Part shown: piece after piece, positions 1 to 20,546 of the stretch
Layout: each line of letters begins with the position of its first letter
Position numbering within the stretch: the stretch's first letter is position 1
DNA from: Amoebidium appalachense
Lineage: Eukaryota; Ichthyosporea
Direction of reading: 5' to 3'
Assembly (NCBI GenBank): GCA_963693365.1
Contig: CAVNZM010000015.1
Location: forward strand, 1,178,001 to 1,242,000
Length of the DNA: 64,000 nt
Made by a program: the position numbers and the translations under genes
Notes under the pieces: model-generated
Seen by the model: the letters and a program-made list of their open reading frames with translations, nothing else
Database searches by the model: none
What the model was told of the DNA's origin: nothing

Positions 1-20
1 TTTTGTTGTTTTCCTAACAG

Positions 21-1106
21 AGTTCAGGAAAATTGCTTTTGCCACCTTCATCGGGTTCTGCATCATGGGTGGCATTGGCTTCTTTGTCAAGCTCATCCAC
101 ATCCCCATCAACAACATCATTGTGTATGTTACCCCCCCCCCCCCCCCCCCCCCCTTCTCCTTCGTCCCCCGTCCCCCCCACCACACACACAAAACACACG
201 CACATACATACTAATGCACTCGCACACACATACCTACACACACACAGAAAGGGGGGGGAGGGGGAGAGACAGAGAGACCAACCGTCACAAAACATATACA
301 TACACCCATATGTTCATGCACGCACTTGCTCATGTGCACGGGTTTTTCCTACACTTGACTTAATCTATGGGCCGTCAGGGGGGATAGCATACAGATGAGT
401 GTAGGTATGCTTCTGAAGCAGCCGAGTAATGTTTCTTAGTTTCGAGCTCTTCTCTTAGCTTTTTGGGGGTGCCCTCCCTCCATATTTCCAACCCTCTCAT
501 GCATACATCCCCCCTCCCCCCCTGCACACACACACGTGCGCACCCACACACTCCACACGAAACACTTCACACACATACACACACACACACACACTCTCTC
601 TCTCTCTCCTTCTCTCTTCTTCTCTTCTCTAAGGGCATGCCTCTGTGTGTTTTGTATGCATTTCTTCCCTCCACGTGCATGTGTTGTGCACGTGTTGTAG
701 CTGAAGTGCAACTTTCTTTCAGCGCACACGCACACGGGCACACACATGCACACGGTCACACGTGAGTGCAAGTTTAAAGGCGCACACGTCTTGCAGCCTT
801 TGCACAAGGAGGGGGGGGGGGGGGGGGGGGGAGGGGAGGGGGAGGGTCTTTTCGGGGGGGATGCCTGTGCTGCATATGCACAAGATAAAAAAGTAGTGGG
901 AAAGTATTTGGTGTCGTTACTCCCCCCTCCCCCCAAAAAAAGAAACACCACCTTCACCACCACACACGCGTACGTGCACTCGCACGCTCGCTCACACTAC
1001 TCACACACACACACTCACTCTCTCCTTCACACAAACTCACCCCACTGCCACCCTAACGCTAGCATCCTCTCTTCTTTCCCCTTCATCCTTCTTCCTTTAA
1101 CCCCCT

Positions 1107-1139
<33 letters not shown>

Positions 1140-1568
1140 TTTGAGTATTGTCGATCTGTGGTCCCCTCTGTTAGGCTGGGTTCTACTGATAGTGCATGTG
1201 TGTGTGTGTGTTTAGCGACATCTGCATTTTGCTATCCGTTGTTAGGGTGTGTGATGTGCTTCGTACACTGTAATGCCGTCCATCATTCCCCTCCCCCTAT
1301 CACACATTCAAACCCTCCCCCCCCCCCCCCAAAAAAAAAAAAAAAAAAAAAAGAAGAAGAAGAAGAAAGAAAAAGGAGAAAGAAGAAAGAAAAAAATAGG
1401 TGAATTCGGGGCCTTTTTTCTTTCTTGCAAGTGAGCTACGTCATGTGTCTCCCAACCCCTCGCTTACATCCACACCCCTTTGTTTCAACTTTGCATTTTA
1501 TCATTCATACCAAACAAGGCATAATCCCCTACTGATTATGCATGTTTTTCCGCTACAGGGGCGCATAA
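21..1568 (+). CDS. SEC61G: Sec61 complex gamma subunit, C-terminal part (5' exons lie before the window)
   Basis: Two exons: 21-123 and 1559-1568 (stop TAA). The first follows a TAACAG acceptor and ends at GT|GTATGT. The second follows CGCTACAG and supplies the last codons, giving V-G-A-stop. The translated part reads [17 protein letters not shown], then a segment with [15 protein letters not shown]. This is the conserved C-terminal half of Sec61-gamma/SecE, whose usual length is about 68 residues; about 36 are here, including the single membrane-spanning helix. Sec61-gamma clamps the Sec61 protein-conducting channel in the ER membrane. The 1435-base intron holds C and G runs and a repeat tail. 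A possible AATAAA polyadenylation signal is at 1844-1849. The identification is firm; the N-terminal exons are missing only because of the window edge. Confidence 0.93.
461..511 (+). repeat. Dispersed poly-C-tailed repeat, family B, 3' fragment
   Basis: The segment with CCATATTTCCAACCCTCT and a GCATACATC end running into C's matches the 3' tail of fuller family B copies at 33070 and 45990. It lies in the SEC61G intron, in sense orientation. Confidence 0.5.
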
Positions 1569-2230
1569 GAGTGTCTTCATTTGAAAAACGGCTCCCGTCC
1601 CCACGCCAGCAAAACATGCCGGAAAACACGCCCAATGTTGAAAATGTTCAAGAAAGACAAGCAAAAGTGTGTGGAGGTGTGTGTATGCTGAGAGGGGACG
1701 ACACGGCGTGAGCTTGTTGATGAATCGAAGGTGAATCGACGAAGGGTCTATGTTAGTGCCTGCCTGCCTAGCCTGGGTGCTTGGTGGTGCAGAGTAACAA
1801 AAAAAGAAAGAAAGAAAAACGAAACAAAAATACGGGGAAAGTGAATAAAAAGCGAAGCGAAAATGATGAATGTGGCGCGCCTTTTTTAAACGTGTGCGTC
1901 ACCTGAATGGGGAATCCTTGCAAGTCCGTCCACAACATTGAACTTTCCTAAATTTGAACACACACGACGCGTACACACACACACACTCAAACACACATAT
2001 GCGCGCGCGCACTCACACACACACACACACAAGCAATAGAATTGGCCCTTCTTCTGTTGCATACTATGTAAATTTGTTCCAAAGCTACCCTCTGCAAAAT
2101 CTCCGTGTGACACACATGCATGCACACACCCTTTGCTACAAGTGCAAACAGTGCCTTCCGGCATTGCCGATGGCTCGCATAATGATAAGCTACATACCCC
2201 CCCCCCCCCCCCCCCCCCCCCTTCCCCCCG
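1569..2230. other. SEC61G 3' flank
   Basis: No coding potential was recognised. The stretch contains the likely SEC61G 3' untranslated region with AATAAA at 1844-1849, A-rich sequence near 1800-1870, short CA runs around 1972-2030 and a C run at 2199-2222. Confidence 0.5.
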
Positions 2231-2237
2231 GCTCGTG

Positions 2238-2357
2238 TAGATGACTTGTGAGCCCTGCCCTGAGGATGAGTTCTGCTCAACATGCATGCTCTTCAATGTG
2301 TCGTTTGCACTCTGCATTGTGTTGTGGATGTGTACTTCGTACTTAATGGCGCATTCT

Positions 2358-2392
<35 letters not shown>

Positions 2393-2745
2393 TCCCCCTT
2401 CCCCACATCCCACCTCCCGAGCGGATAGGGGAGCTTCCCAAAAGCCCCGATTCCTGAGTTCCTATCCATATTTTATCTTTCTTTTCTTACTGCTGCAACC
2501 TCTTGAGTCATCCTCCGGACCGGGTTCTTCGGAATCCCACTGCTCACTTGCATGTGGCGTCTCAGCTGCTTGCAAAAATATTTGTCATAAACCATGCTCG
2601 CCTTTGGTAAATCGGACGACCCACCACTGTTCATATGGAACAGTATCTGAGAAAACGTTGGGAACATGTTTGGGTTACGGTTTACACGCGCGCGTCGACA
2701 AGTGTGTTGAATGGGTCGAAACTGGGGCTCTGTGGATGACGTAAA
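2238..2745 (+). repeat. Diverged composite dispersed repeat (family A unit followed by related head segment)
   Basis: Bases 2238-2360 match family A (GAGGATGAGTTCTGCT, then a TGTACTTCGTACTT core and a GCGCATTC end running into poly-C). Bases 2405-2745 share GGGGAGCTTCC, GAGTTCCTATC, TACTGCTGCAAC, GGAACAGTATCTGAG, GGGTCGAAACT and CTGTGGATGACGT in the same order with the composite element at 57352-57735 (reverse strand) and with part of 40160-40425. This copy is the most diverged of the three. No protein is encoded. Confidence 0.6.
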
Positions 2746-3081
2746 ACCAACATACACACATGGTATCACACACTGAAACCAACCGAGATAGACACCTGGG
2801 CGCCCCTCTGAACTTCAAGCTCAGGGGAGCGTGACTCTAAGATATGTGCATCGTGTGGATGCCAGCCTGAGGGGGTTTTACCCACAGAAATTTGGTTTGT
2901 TGTACGTGGAGTAACCTGCGCAAGCGGTAGTGGCTAGGTAAATAATGAAAATTAAAAGCAACCTTTTAACATGTTCTTTCCCTCCCTCCCTCCCTCTCTT
3001 TCTTCCTCTCCCTGCCTCAACTCCCCCCTTCCCCCCCCCCCCCCCCCCCTCGGAATCCCCCCCCTGCCCCTAGGCCTCCAT

Positions 3082-3113
<32 letters not shown>

Positions 3114-4679
3114 CACCACCACCCACATCTTCCCTCCTCCCCCCCCCCTCCCCCCACCTCTCCTAAGCCCCCCCCCCCCCCCCCCCCCCCCCACTTTCCC
3201 CTCGGAGTCCCCCCACCGCGGCCCCACCCCGTCCCCCCATCCCCTTCCCCCCCCCCTCCCCCCCCCCCCCCCCAACTAAAGTTTCCCCTCCGTTCCCCTC
3301 CCCCCGTGCCTCCCCCCGCCTGAGCCCCCTAGCCTCTGCCCGCCCGAGACGCCCGGGCCCTCCTCGGCAACTCTCTCCTTCGAAACCTCTCTTCCTCCCA
3401 TTCTTGCCCTGACACCTCTCCTCCTGTAACGTATTTTTTTCCAAAACATCGGTCACAGAGAGACAGATCTGAGGACCCATATGCATGTATCTCTTTCTCT
3501 GTGGGAGACTCGACCCCCCCCCACACCCCACCCCCCCTCAACCCACCCTGCCATTCTACCCGACATTATAAATATTCATGAATGCCGACAGAGAATTTCG
3601 AAAAACATGAAGCTATATCTCTCGGGTCAACTTGAATATCTGAGAGGGATTAATCGCTTGTGTGTGTGTTCCTTTTGCTCCGGGTCCTGTGCCCGGTTCT
3701 TGAACAAAATCCGTATGGTCCGTAGTGTTTCGGACCTGTATATCTCGTCTATTGTTTATTTAGGTTTATCTACTATCATTTTGTACCGTACGCGCGTGTC
3801 TGTACACATATGTCATTAATAATGAGCATCATAGATGATTCCATACAGGTCTAACCCTAAGATTTACGTCCAAACCTATTTCTTCAGTGAGCATTTAATG
3901 AACTTTAGATGTTTTGATGCTAAAAACTAAGCCTGTCCCAACCTAAAATTCACGTCGAATATTAAGTTTTTGCCACAGCACCACTTCACCCAACGGCCAC
4001 AGCGTGTGTCACCCAGAGATATCATAGGTTTCTTTGATAATGAACTTGGACACCGTATGCTAATGTTCATGAGTTTGCTAATTGTTGTACATATACACTG
4101 TAGAACTTCTGAACTAAGATGAAGTAATCTACATCACACTAAAGTCAAAACTGTACTACAAATGTAAAACGAGGACTGTTTGTTTGCTATAAACAACTCT
4201 TCTTCAGCTGTCTATCAGCAAAAAAATGTACTGTGTGTGGCATCAAATTCCAGAAGATGAAGCAGGATCATGCCGTAACGTAGCTACGCCAACATCAAGT
4301 CTTCAAGCTTTTTCTTTACTTTGACTTTTTAGTTATATCAATTCTACGCTCGCAATACACGTACACAGTGTGAGCCAACCCCAACACATCCACCACTGCC
4401 CCCGTACATATCCTGTGGTGTGAGTGCTCTTGGCTGGCTGTAAGTGCTGTGGCCGTAGAGGGGGTGGTGGGTTTTGCGCAAAACGACAGTGGGCCCACAC
4501 TCAAGGATGTGCTTGATGGACGTGATCTTCTCTTGCATTGATTTGTGATTAAATTGTGGGGGGGGGGGGGGGGGGGGGGGAAGGGGGAGGAGGAGGGGGT
4601 GAGGGGAGGGGTGGGAGGGGTTGGGTACTGTGTGGCGGGGAGGGGTGTAGTGGGTGTGGGGGGATGTGTGTGTGTCACT

Positions 4680-4795
4680 GAGAGAGAGGGTCCCGTGGGA
4701 GAGGGATGTGTGTGTGCGAGAGAGGGTCCCGTGGGAGAGGGATGTGTATTTGAGAGAGAGGGTCCCGTGGGAGAGGGATGTGTGTGTGTGCGAGG
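4680..4795 (+). repeat. Minisatellite of about 39 bases, about three copies
   Basis: Successive units share GAGAGAGGGTCCCGTGGGAG, then AGGGATGTGTGTGTG. The units differ by small indels. Confidence 0.7.
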
Positions 4796-4987
4796 GTCAC
4801 GTGTGTGTGTACATGGGGTGGGGGTTGGGAGTTGGGGGTTAAGGTTGGAGAGCAGCGGGGTAGGTGGGGGGGGGGGGAAGGGGGGACGGGGAGGGTGGGA
4901 GGGAGGGTAAGTGGGTAGGTGGTGGCGGTGGTGGTGATTGGGAGGGAGTCAGGGGGGGGAGGGGAAGGGGGTGGTTGGGGGGAGAGT

Positions 4988-5036
<49 letters not shown>
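4988..5036 (+). repeat. Poly-G run of about 49 bases
   Basis: Uninterrupted G homopolymer. The true length is uncertain because such runs sequence and assemble poorly. Confidence 0.85.
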
Positions 5037-5037
<1 letters not shown>

Positions 5038-5106
5038 GTAACGGATGTGAGTATGGGCTGAAAGACATGCGTGCGAGTGTGAATGTCTGTAAGTGTGGGT
5101 GAGTAA

Positions 5107-5155
5107 GTGTGTGTGTGTGTGTGTGTGTGTGTGTCGGTGTGTGTGTCAGTGTGTT

Positions 5156-5213
<58 letters not shown>

Positions 5214-5231
5214 TGTGTGTGTGTGCGTGGG
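5107..5231 (+). repeat. (GT)n microsatellite
   Basis: Near-perfect GT dinucleotide array with a few CGGT and CAGT interruptions. Confidence 0.9.
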
Positions 5232-5821
5232 TGCGCTAGTGGGTGGGGGGATTGATTTAGCATTTGTGTAGCACGTGAAGGGGGATGTGCTTTTAAACGT
5301 TTACAAAATACGAAGAAACACTACGAGAATACCCAAGGCTTGCAGGATAAACACGGATAAGCAAACCCGAAACGTGAAAAAAACCGTATCTAGACCCATT
5401 CCCTGGTGTGTATTATGCATGTGTCTGTGTACATGTGTGGGGGGGTTCCGGGGGGGAAGGGGGGGGGAAGGACGGGAAGGGTTTTTTATTTTCAAAATAA
5501 TAAAAAAGTTATTATTATCTTGGAGGGGCCCGTGGGGGAGGGGAGGGGGGGGGGGGGGGGGGGGGGGGGGGATGCGGAACAGGGTTCGGCAAATTGAACC
5601 TACACGATGAAATGGACACGAGGCATGGGACGGAAAGCAAACATGTTGATTAAGTATGCAACATCAGAAAAATTGTGCGTGACATAGCAGAGCCCATTGG
5701 GGGGGGGGGGGGGGGGGGGGGGAAAGGCCTAGGGGGGGTGAGGGGGAAGGGGGAAGGGTGGGGTGGGGGTGGGGGGGGGGGGGGGGGGGGGCTGGTGTAA
5801 GGATTATGTGTGCGTGTGTGT

Positions 5822-5852
<31 letters not shown>

Positions 5853-6069
5853 GTCATGGCGGGGGACTGCACCAAAAAAAAAAAAAAGTAAGTTTCACGG
5901 CACATTCAGATATCTACACTATAAAGTAAAAGCATGATGATCCGCAACAGATCGGTCATTACTGAATATTAGGGATTGATTCATGAAAAATCCAAGAACA
6001 GAACTTGAACTTTTGGCGGGTCACCAAAGCTGGTGGGTGGGTGGGTGTGCTACTAAGGTGATGGGTTGG

Positions 6070-6290
<221 letters not shown>

Positions 6291-6572
6291 CGTCCGTGTC
6301 TGTTTATGGCACATTTTATAGGTATGTGTATGCATGACTCAGTTTAGATGGGTTTAGGTGTGGGTGGTGGGTGAGTGGGGGTGTGTATGTATTGGTGTGG
6401 AAGGTAAGAGTAACTTAGAAAGATCTGAGAATTGGTGGATTAGCCGGGCAAAAAAATAAAAAATCACGTGCACCCACCTGCGTGAGGTCTAAATTCTCTC
6501 CGGCCCAGAAAAACTCGCATGTCGACTTGGTGAGTTCACGTTCACCCTCTGCTGATCATGGGTCACACTCAC

Positions 6573-6731
6573 AACCATAAATACGTGCAAGTCTTCGATC
6601 TTTAAATCTTCGCAACACTCTTCCTTCTTTAACCCTTCCGGTTCATTATTCATAAAAGCAAGAATAACAATATCTCCTCTCTGTGGTGTGAATACGTCCT
6701 TTTCCCTATCGACGAATTCTGCTTTCTGCAC
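6573..6731 (-). CDS. Possible internal exon of an unrecognised reverse-strand gene
   Basis: On the reverse strand a TGTTTTTAG acceptor opens a 53-codon stretch, phase 0 to phase 0, that ends exactly at a consensus GTGAGT donor. The frame stays open to a TAG at 6489. The amino-acid composition is protein-like, not repeat-derived: it includes PQRGDIVILAFMNNEPEG and KIEDLHVFMV. I do not recognise the family, and I found no partner exons in the surrounding low-complexity DNA. It could be a real exon, the end of an old pseudogene or chance. Confidence 0.3.
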
Positions 6732-6740
6732 CTAAAAACA

Positions 6741-8372
6741 GGATGTGTGTTTTGGGTGTGGGTAGATTTGCGGTTATGTCAGTGCGTAGTTTTTTGTGGT
6801 GGGCGAAGGAATCGAATAAACGGCAGCTATCAAGGACCGCCAGAGAGGAGATTCGGCAGAGAATTACACGGCGTGTGCGGACAAGAGGTGGTGATTCCAC
6901 GTTTGTTTATTTTCAAATCTTTCCCTCCACCGTGATAACACATGTAACATTAGGCTGCAGGTATGTATGTAACTGCTACAAGTGTACCTCGGTAGCGAGG
7001 CCAACTGTTTACCGTCGTGGTATCAAAATTTGAGGTTACCTCTGGTTGACGTGTAAGAACTAAGTTAGATGATTTTACCTTGCAGCAAACTCGCGCTGTG
7101 CACGAAGTAGTGCAACACATATCAAGAAAGTTGTGAGCATTAACACAGTGTGTTACACTATGAACGTATGTACTGCAGTGGAGCTCAACGACTTGGCAGC
7201 CAGGCTATGCAATGTATGCATGTGTATACCTGGATACGTACGTGCTTTCGTTTTATGGCAGTTCTGTGGCAAGTTCCGATTATATTCAACATTCATAGCC
7301 AGGTGTACATAGACGCGTGCAGTGCCTTTGTAGTCTAAGACACCATGAGAACGAGCCTCATCGAGGTTGGCAACGTCAAACATGATTCTCGGTGGAATTC
7401 AATGAATCCAGCGACAATCACGCGTTGTCATCAATGTTGGTTGAATACAGACTTATTATTATTATATAGTGAACCAATCGTGTGAATCATGCATGATAAA
7501 GCGTTTGTCCGTTACGCGTTCTTTCGAAAATTCCCGTGTAAGGGCGAAGCAGCAAATACACAGTGAAACATGAAATACGTACATGTCTCGTTATTGTTTG
7601 ATGTATGCGATTCTGAGCAAGCTACGACCATGCAAGATTTCGGGTTGACCGCGCCGATGTGACTGATACAACTTATGTTCCATATTATTAGCATTCCTAT
7701 TCGTACATTTTAGGAACCCAATCAAAACGTCGTATGCTAATGTCCAATAGGGAGCGGCTAGTCTACCACATGAGTGCGAGCGCACACACACAAATGACAT
7801 ATCAGTGACATGTACTGCAATACTGAATGGGCCCACTCAGTAGTGCCAGATTCTGAGCACGGGAGGGAGGGAGGGAGAGGGGGGGGGGGGGGGGGGGGGG
7901 GGGGGGAGGGGGCGGGGGGGATGGAGCTGGGGGCTGAGAGGGAGGAAGGGAGCTCGAGGCCGAAGGCCGCGGAGGGAGCGGCCGCGGAGGGAGCTGGGGG
8001 AGAGGCCGAGGGGAAGGAGGAAGGGAGGGAGGGAGCTGCGAGGGAGGGGGAGAGGGAGGGAGTGAGGGAATTGGGAGGGAAGGAGGGAGGGAGCTGCGAG
8101 GGAGGGAGAGAGGGAGGGTGTGATCATGCATACGAGTACGAGGGCCGGGATATGGAGCTGGAGGGAGGGCCCCGATCGCGAGGGAGGGGTCCGGGGATAT
8201 TAGGCAGGGAGGGAAGAGGGCCCGAGGGGGGGAGGTAAGGGAGGAAAGGAGCTGGGAGGGATCCCGAGCTCGAGGGAGCGAGGGAGGCCTTTAGTCGAGG
8301 GAGGGGGTATGGGGGGCCGGGGGGAGGGGGGGGGGGGGGGGGGAGGCGGCCCTGGGGCCCAGGGGCCCGGGA

Positions 8373-8416
<44 letters not shown>

Positions 8417-11400
8417 GGAATGGAGAGAGGGGGGAGGGGGAGGCCTAGGGGGATTTATGTAGGTAGGACATGCCGCAGCTGCGCGCGCAGTGTTTCTTTT
8501 GGGGACTACTCGCCGCGGCCAGCGTTAGCGGGTAGCCTAACCTAGGCTTTGCATACGTCGAATTGGCATTCGAATTTCACTAGCTTACCTGCCGTTATCA
8601 CATATGTATGGTAATCCAACATTTACTGCATGCATGTCACGTGTACGCTGCGTGGTGCACGTGATCCGGCTGATTCTGATCTAGTGCGAATGACGTTTGT
8701 GATTGGCTTAATTTGCATCAATCCAATTTTGAATGCAATTGGATTGGCTGACTGGTGCGTGCCAGGAATCCCCCACAACCGTTGATCGTGTGATCCGGTG
8801 CCTTAACTTTCTGTCGGAGCTACCGATGCTAGCATCTGCTTACCCATAATATGTAATAGGGGTGTCAGATACTACGATGGCGCTCATTGTTGCCTAGCAT
8901 GTACATATGTCACTGGCTGCATTTGATTGGCTGTGCTGGAAAACGCAGTAGGCCGTCGAATGTGGCTGGGCCTCCGGCAATGTCCACGCAATAAAAAGTG
9001 TGTAAACCCCCTGAGGTAAGGCGTTCCGCATTCTGATGCCACATTTTCAAAATTCAAATTTGAAATTTCAAGAGCATCGTGTGAATATAGAAAACAGCGC
9101 CTGGTCACTCGTTATTTCATTTATACTAACTATATTCCTATTTTTGTAAATCAATTATCGGTTTCTTCTTAATATTTGAGAAATCGGCCCGAACCCCGAC
9201 TTATATTAGACCCGTAGCCCCTGGTCAGCCGGACTAGGCTGTTAATAATAAAAAAAGAAAATATTGGGAAAATAAATGCACGGGTGTCTGCTACACTGGC
9301 TGGCAATGTGAACACTTTAGACTTTTTCATCACATTGAGTATTTATATGATTTTCACACAGTGCTCAGGTATCTCAGTGTGCACTTGTTACTGGATAACC
9401 CGTGAAGTTTTTATTGTCTTCTCAGTATGCCGTGCATACTTGCATATCTTTCCGTCGAATAAATTCAGTCAAAAGAAAAATAAAATGCAGGTCGTGGGGG
9501 TTCGTGGAGCAAAATTCTCAAGAGCCAAGCGATGCGCATTCGACCAATCCGATGGATGGGAACGACAGAAAGCTCCATGCGAGTCCATTATGTTAGGCAA
9601 AATTGTACAAACAGAGGCAATAAGTTGTGCCAACTTAGCTTGTATATGGCCCCATGTTCAAAAATGGAAACGAAGCTCATGGATTGGGAGGAAGTGCAAA
9701 CATGCATATGTGAGAAACGCAAACATCCGAGTCCTGCGGCCGGTTGTTGTGTACGTACCTGAGGGTGTAGCGTGAACGTGGTGCGCGCATTTATTTGCCC
9801 GAAATTCACGCTAATCATTCCAAATGACTCCAGGCAGCCACTAAGTGCACATTTGCATACAATACGGTAACAATGTTGGCATATCACGGCGTGCGACCAT
9901 GTATATGGTTCATATGCACACATACGTATGTCCAAGTACTCATTTGGCAGATGTGGAATTGTGGATCTGTCAGTCATCTGTGATGAAGAGAGAGTGCATT
10001 TTTTGAGGGTGGGTTCAACTTCTCAGTCTTCCAGAAGCTGTACCTGAATCTTGCGATTACAACGTTTGTTCGTGAGACGTGCGCACGTGTGTGCACACGT
10101 GTGTGTGTGTGCGTGTGTGTGTGTGTTCCTGTGCGTCTGTGCATCTGTGTACGCATGTGTGCCTGTGTAAACGTGTGGTTGTGTGCCACATGTGTATTGT
10201 GTACAGTCATGTGCGAATCGATATGTGGTGCTTCGGAGAACATACCGTAACGTTCATTCCGAAATTGTAGTAGTTAGCTAATTAGTAGCTTAATTATAGT
10301 TCAATCAATAACCCAATTTAATACACATTTCAATCTGCCTCAAAAAGCAAATAAAGATTCACTCTCACCCGGTTCAGATTGCAAGAAAGGCTCATAGAGC
10401 TCGAGTCACTGTACGTGAACACATACGTATGCATTATACCCGCCATGTATTCCAACGCATACCAGCTGCTACAAGCTTAGATACGTGATCATCTAGCTTT
10501 ACAGCTATAGATGGTAGGTGCCGTGACTCGGATCCAAGATCTACTTTTGCTGCCAGTCACTCTAGATCTCCCGGCAGCAACAAACTTGTTTGTGGCTCTC
10601 TACAGCTCGAAGGGTGCAACGTCACGGTTCGTACGGCGCGGAGCACCTCGACGTAGCTCCGTGCACCAAATGTTCCGTTATTATTCTGTGTTTCAAGCAC
10701 ACCTGACTCATGCTACCAGCACACGTTTTGTACATGTCTCGATTATAACATCAGGCAGCCGTGCCAAACTTTTCACGGACTTGTACAGATTAATAATAGT
10801 AGTAGTTTGAAAGTAGCATTATACTAATAATTTAGTATACGAGCTATTTTGGCGACACACCTATATCTTGTTCAAAATTTGAAACTTGGAATTATTCAAT
10901 GGCAGCGGTCCTCCTACTCTTAGAAGCAACGAGCAACAACAAAGGGCATAAAGAAAACTCCGGTGAAGCAATACTATACTACGGAATTAGATCGTACATA
11001 CAAACGACAACCCGGCCGTGAGCTCGATAGTAATAACTTGTCTGTTAGCAAGACATGTGGTGTAAAGTGATACGTTTCGATAGCGGCCTATTGAAGAGTG
11101 CGAAAACGCCACTAGCTACAGAGATACGAGCGCCGAGGAAAAAAAAAACCCACAAAACATATGCGAGTACCACACTTTGGGGACTTTGTGACAATATCCG
11201 AGGTCTTCTTTCCCTGACAATTTGACGAGCATGGCAAAACCGAGTGTCCTTTATGTGCAAGCGTAATTCAGCCGATCGCAAAAAAGAGAGAAAACAAAAC
11301 ACGGTCTGAGCACACTGGGTTATTGGCACGCATCGTATGTATTCGAATACTGACATCTGCAACAACCCGTATTTAGAACTGCAAAGCTTTCATAGGCACT

Positions 11401-11675
11401 ATTTACCATAGTATTCAAAGCAAAACCATAAAGCAACAAAACACGTTTTTTTTTGTTTTTTTTTTGACTTTTTTTTTTTGTGACTGATCACTATAATGAG
11501 CCATGCAGAAACTCATAACGCCGTTCCTCACATGTATTACATCGCTTTATGTTTGATTCCAGTATATGTCTTTGCGTTTTACACAAGGTTGTAATATTTC
11601 CACCAGCCTACATTGCGCCGAAAAAGCGAAACGAAGAGCGAAAACCGTAAAAATTGCCAATTTCCAAACGCCATA
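6741..11675. other. Five-kilobase gene-free stretch before the 7TM-RGS gene
   Basis: I see no exon chain here. It is mostly ordinary-complexity DNA with scattered ATTGG/CCAAT motifs (8696-8760, 8925, 9542), a purine-rich G/GGA block at 7861-8440 and a small GT cluster at 10081-10140. Open frames at 9284-9775 and 10511-10810 lack recognisable protein features. Confidence 0.5.
7861..8440 (+). repeat. Purine-rich GGGA/G-tract block
   Basis: About 580 bases dominated by GGGAGGGA and G homopolymers on the plus strand. GAGGGAGCTGCGAGGGAGGG-type units recur at 8030-8120. Confidence 0.75.
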
Positions 11676-15684
<4,009 letters not shown>

Positions 15685-15705
<21 letters not shown>

Positions 15706-15945
15706 TGAGATATATTCGGGATAGATGTGCATGGCACGGTTGATAATCTGAAATATCCATGCGATGTCTGGGATTGTTTTGGGATGAATGTTGTGTCATG
15801 GTAGACTATCTGGAATTTCCGTTTATTGAGATATTCGGGATATATGATACGGTTTATAGTCTGGAATATCCATGCAATGGGGCTGTTTTTGGATAAATGC
15901 TGTGTCATAGCAGACTGTATCTGCAATATCTGTGTGATGAGATAG
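15685..15945 (+). repeat. ~63-base tandem repeats starting in the 7TM-RGS stop region
   Basis: GGGATATCTGGAATTTCAGT and TTAGTGAGATAT at the end of the coding exon recur downstream in diverged form (CTATCTGGAATTTCCGTTTA at about 15808, GTCTGGAATATCCATGCAAT at about 15859). Confidence 0.6.
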
Positions 15946-16104
15946 ATTGAGATAATGCCGTGTTGGCAGGCTATAGCTAGATGAAATTCTGGGATATATT
16001 GAACGGTAGGCTAGGACATGCTATGTGGGTTGTAAAGAGTGCGCATGTCATAGATACGCACAAGTCTGCCTCGCGCACACAGAGATACAAAAATTGTGAA
16101 CACG

Positions 16105-16186
<82 letters not shown>

Positions 16187-17019
16187 CACTGCCACGCAGC
16201 GGCTGGAGAGAACGATCGAGTCAAGTGTGTTCATGTGCAAGTACACACGTGCATCACAAAACGTGCTTTAAGCCAAAAATACGAACGGTTTTCCCGTCCA
16301 AAGGCAGGCATTTCAAGCTTTCTCACCGCCACCCTGGTCACCACCTACATGCCAGGCTGCACACACTCAACAACTACAAGCGTCACCTCGTAGTGGCCGA
16401 TATAAGATTACGCGAATTAAAGCCGAAGCCAGGTGGAATCATAAATTTTCCAAACTATAGTGCTAGAATCTTACATTTGGAGAATCTTAAATTAACCCAC
16501 CCCTGTAACTGTTTGTCCTATTCAAAGATATTGAATTGGACACGTTATCAATAAAATGCATACTTTCGAACCGTTTGATTGCAAGTTGAATCGAATACAA
16601 GTTTTCAGCAATAGCGACACAAAAGATACAACACACAAGCGCTGTTTCAAGCACATAAAACACAAAGCTTGGTCCTTTTATGCACATAATTATTGCTGGA
16701 AAACTCTGAACAAGTGTAGATATCCAATGGCACACACTATGAAGAGACTAAAAAAAGCTACGAAACTTTGTCCACTCGTCTTTGTTGTCGATTCAGATCG
16801 AATCCGATCCGATCGGACTAACCATATAAGGTATGTCCGCAAAGTTGTGATCGAAAAGCCGGGTGCTTATACAAATACATAGTGATCTCATAGTGCTTAT
16901 TACGTTATTGTACCCCTTTAAGTCATTCATTCAAAAGACACACAGAAGCATAATATTCTTTACACAAGTAAAATTACAATCAAATTGAATGGGATTTCGG
17001 AATTCATATATTCACAAAT
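15946..17019. other. Intergenic stretch between converging 7TM-RGS and hydrolase genes
   Basis: Nothing coding was recognised. The stretch contains a (CA)n array at 16107-16182 and ordinary-complexity DNA at 16200-17019. Both flanking genes end here, so it should hold their 3' untranslated regions. Confidence 0.5.
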
Positions 17020-19950
<2,931 letters not shown>

Positions 19951-20497
19951 GTTGTCCCAGTGCGATCGATCAAACAGGATTAATGAAAAAAAGAAGAAAT
20001 GAAGATCTATCTTATTATAGTGACGAGCGAAAGGAAAAAGATGAGGAAAACCGAGAAGTCCTAACTGTACTCTCCGGATCTGACTGCCGAATGAACGATC
20101 ATTCGAATGTCGAACTAAGGTCGGGCCTTTTTTACCAGGTAGAAAAGACGGTCGCGCAACACAAAAAAAAAAATTCAAATGCTGTAAATGGAAAAGACCC
20201 TGCTCAAAAATTAACTGTGGTTAAAAGGTGGTAGTTCCGGAAAAGGTACCTTGAGCTAACATGCAGGATGCACGGAAGTCCGAATCCTCGCTGGAAAATG
20301 GATTTGAAAGCGGTGGGGCAAAATTGAAAAGAAAAGATAAAAAAAGACCAAACTTTCGGGGGGGAAAAAAAAGAGGCAAATAAAAAGACACGTTTGATTG
20401 GATCGGAACGCATCTCGTCCTGGAGGAGGGCAAAATCATCGGTGTGTCATGAACACGGCCGCGTGTTCGTTCCGGGAAGATGTACGTATATGTGTGT

Positions 20498-20546
<49 letters not shown>

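Noticed and set aside
9284-9775. 163-codon forward open frame
   Set aside because: No recognisable motif, no splice-supported neighbours, overlapping open frames on both strands of similar quality.
16096-16554. 152-codon forward open frame after a CA array
   Set aside because: The first third is His-Thr repeat; the rest shows no family features.
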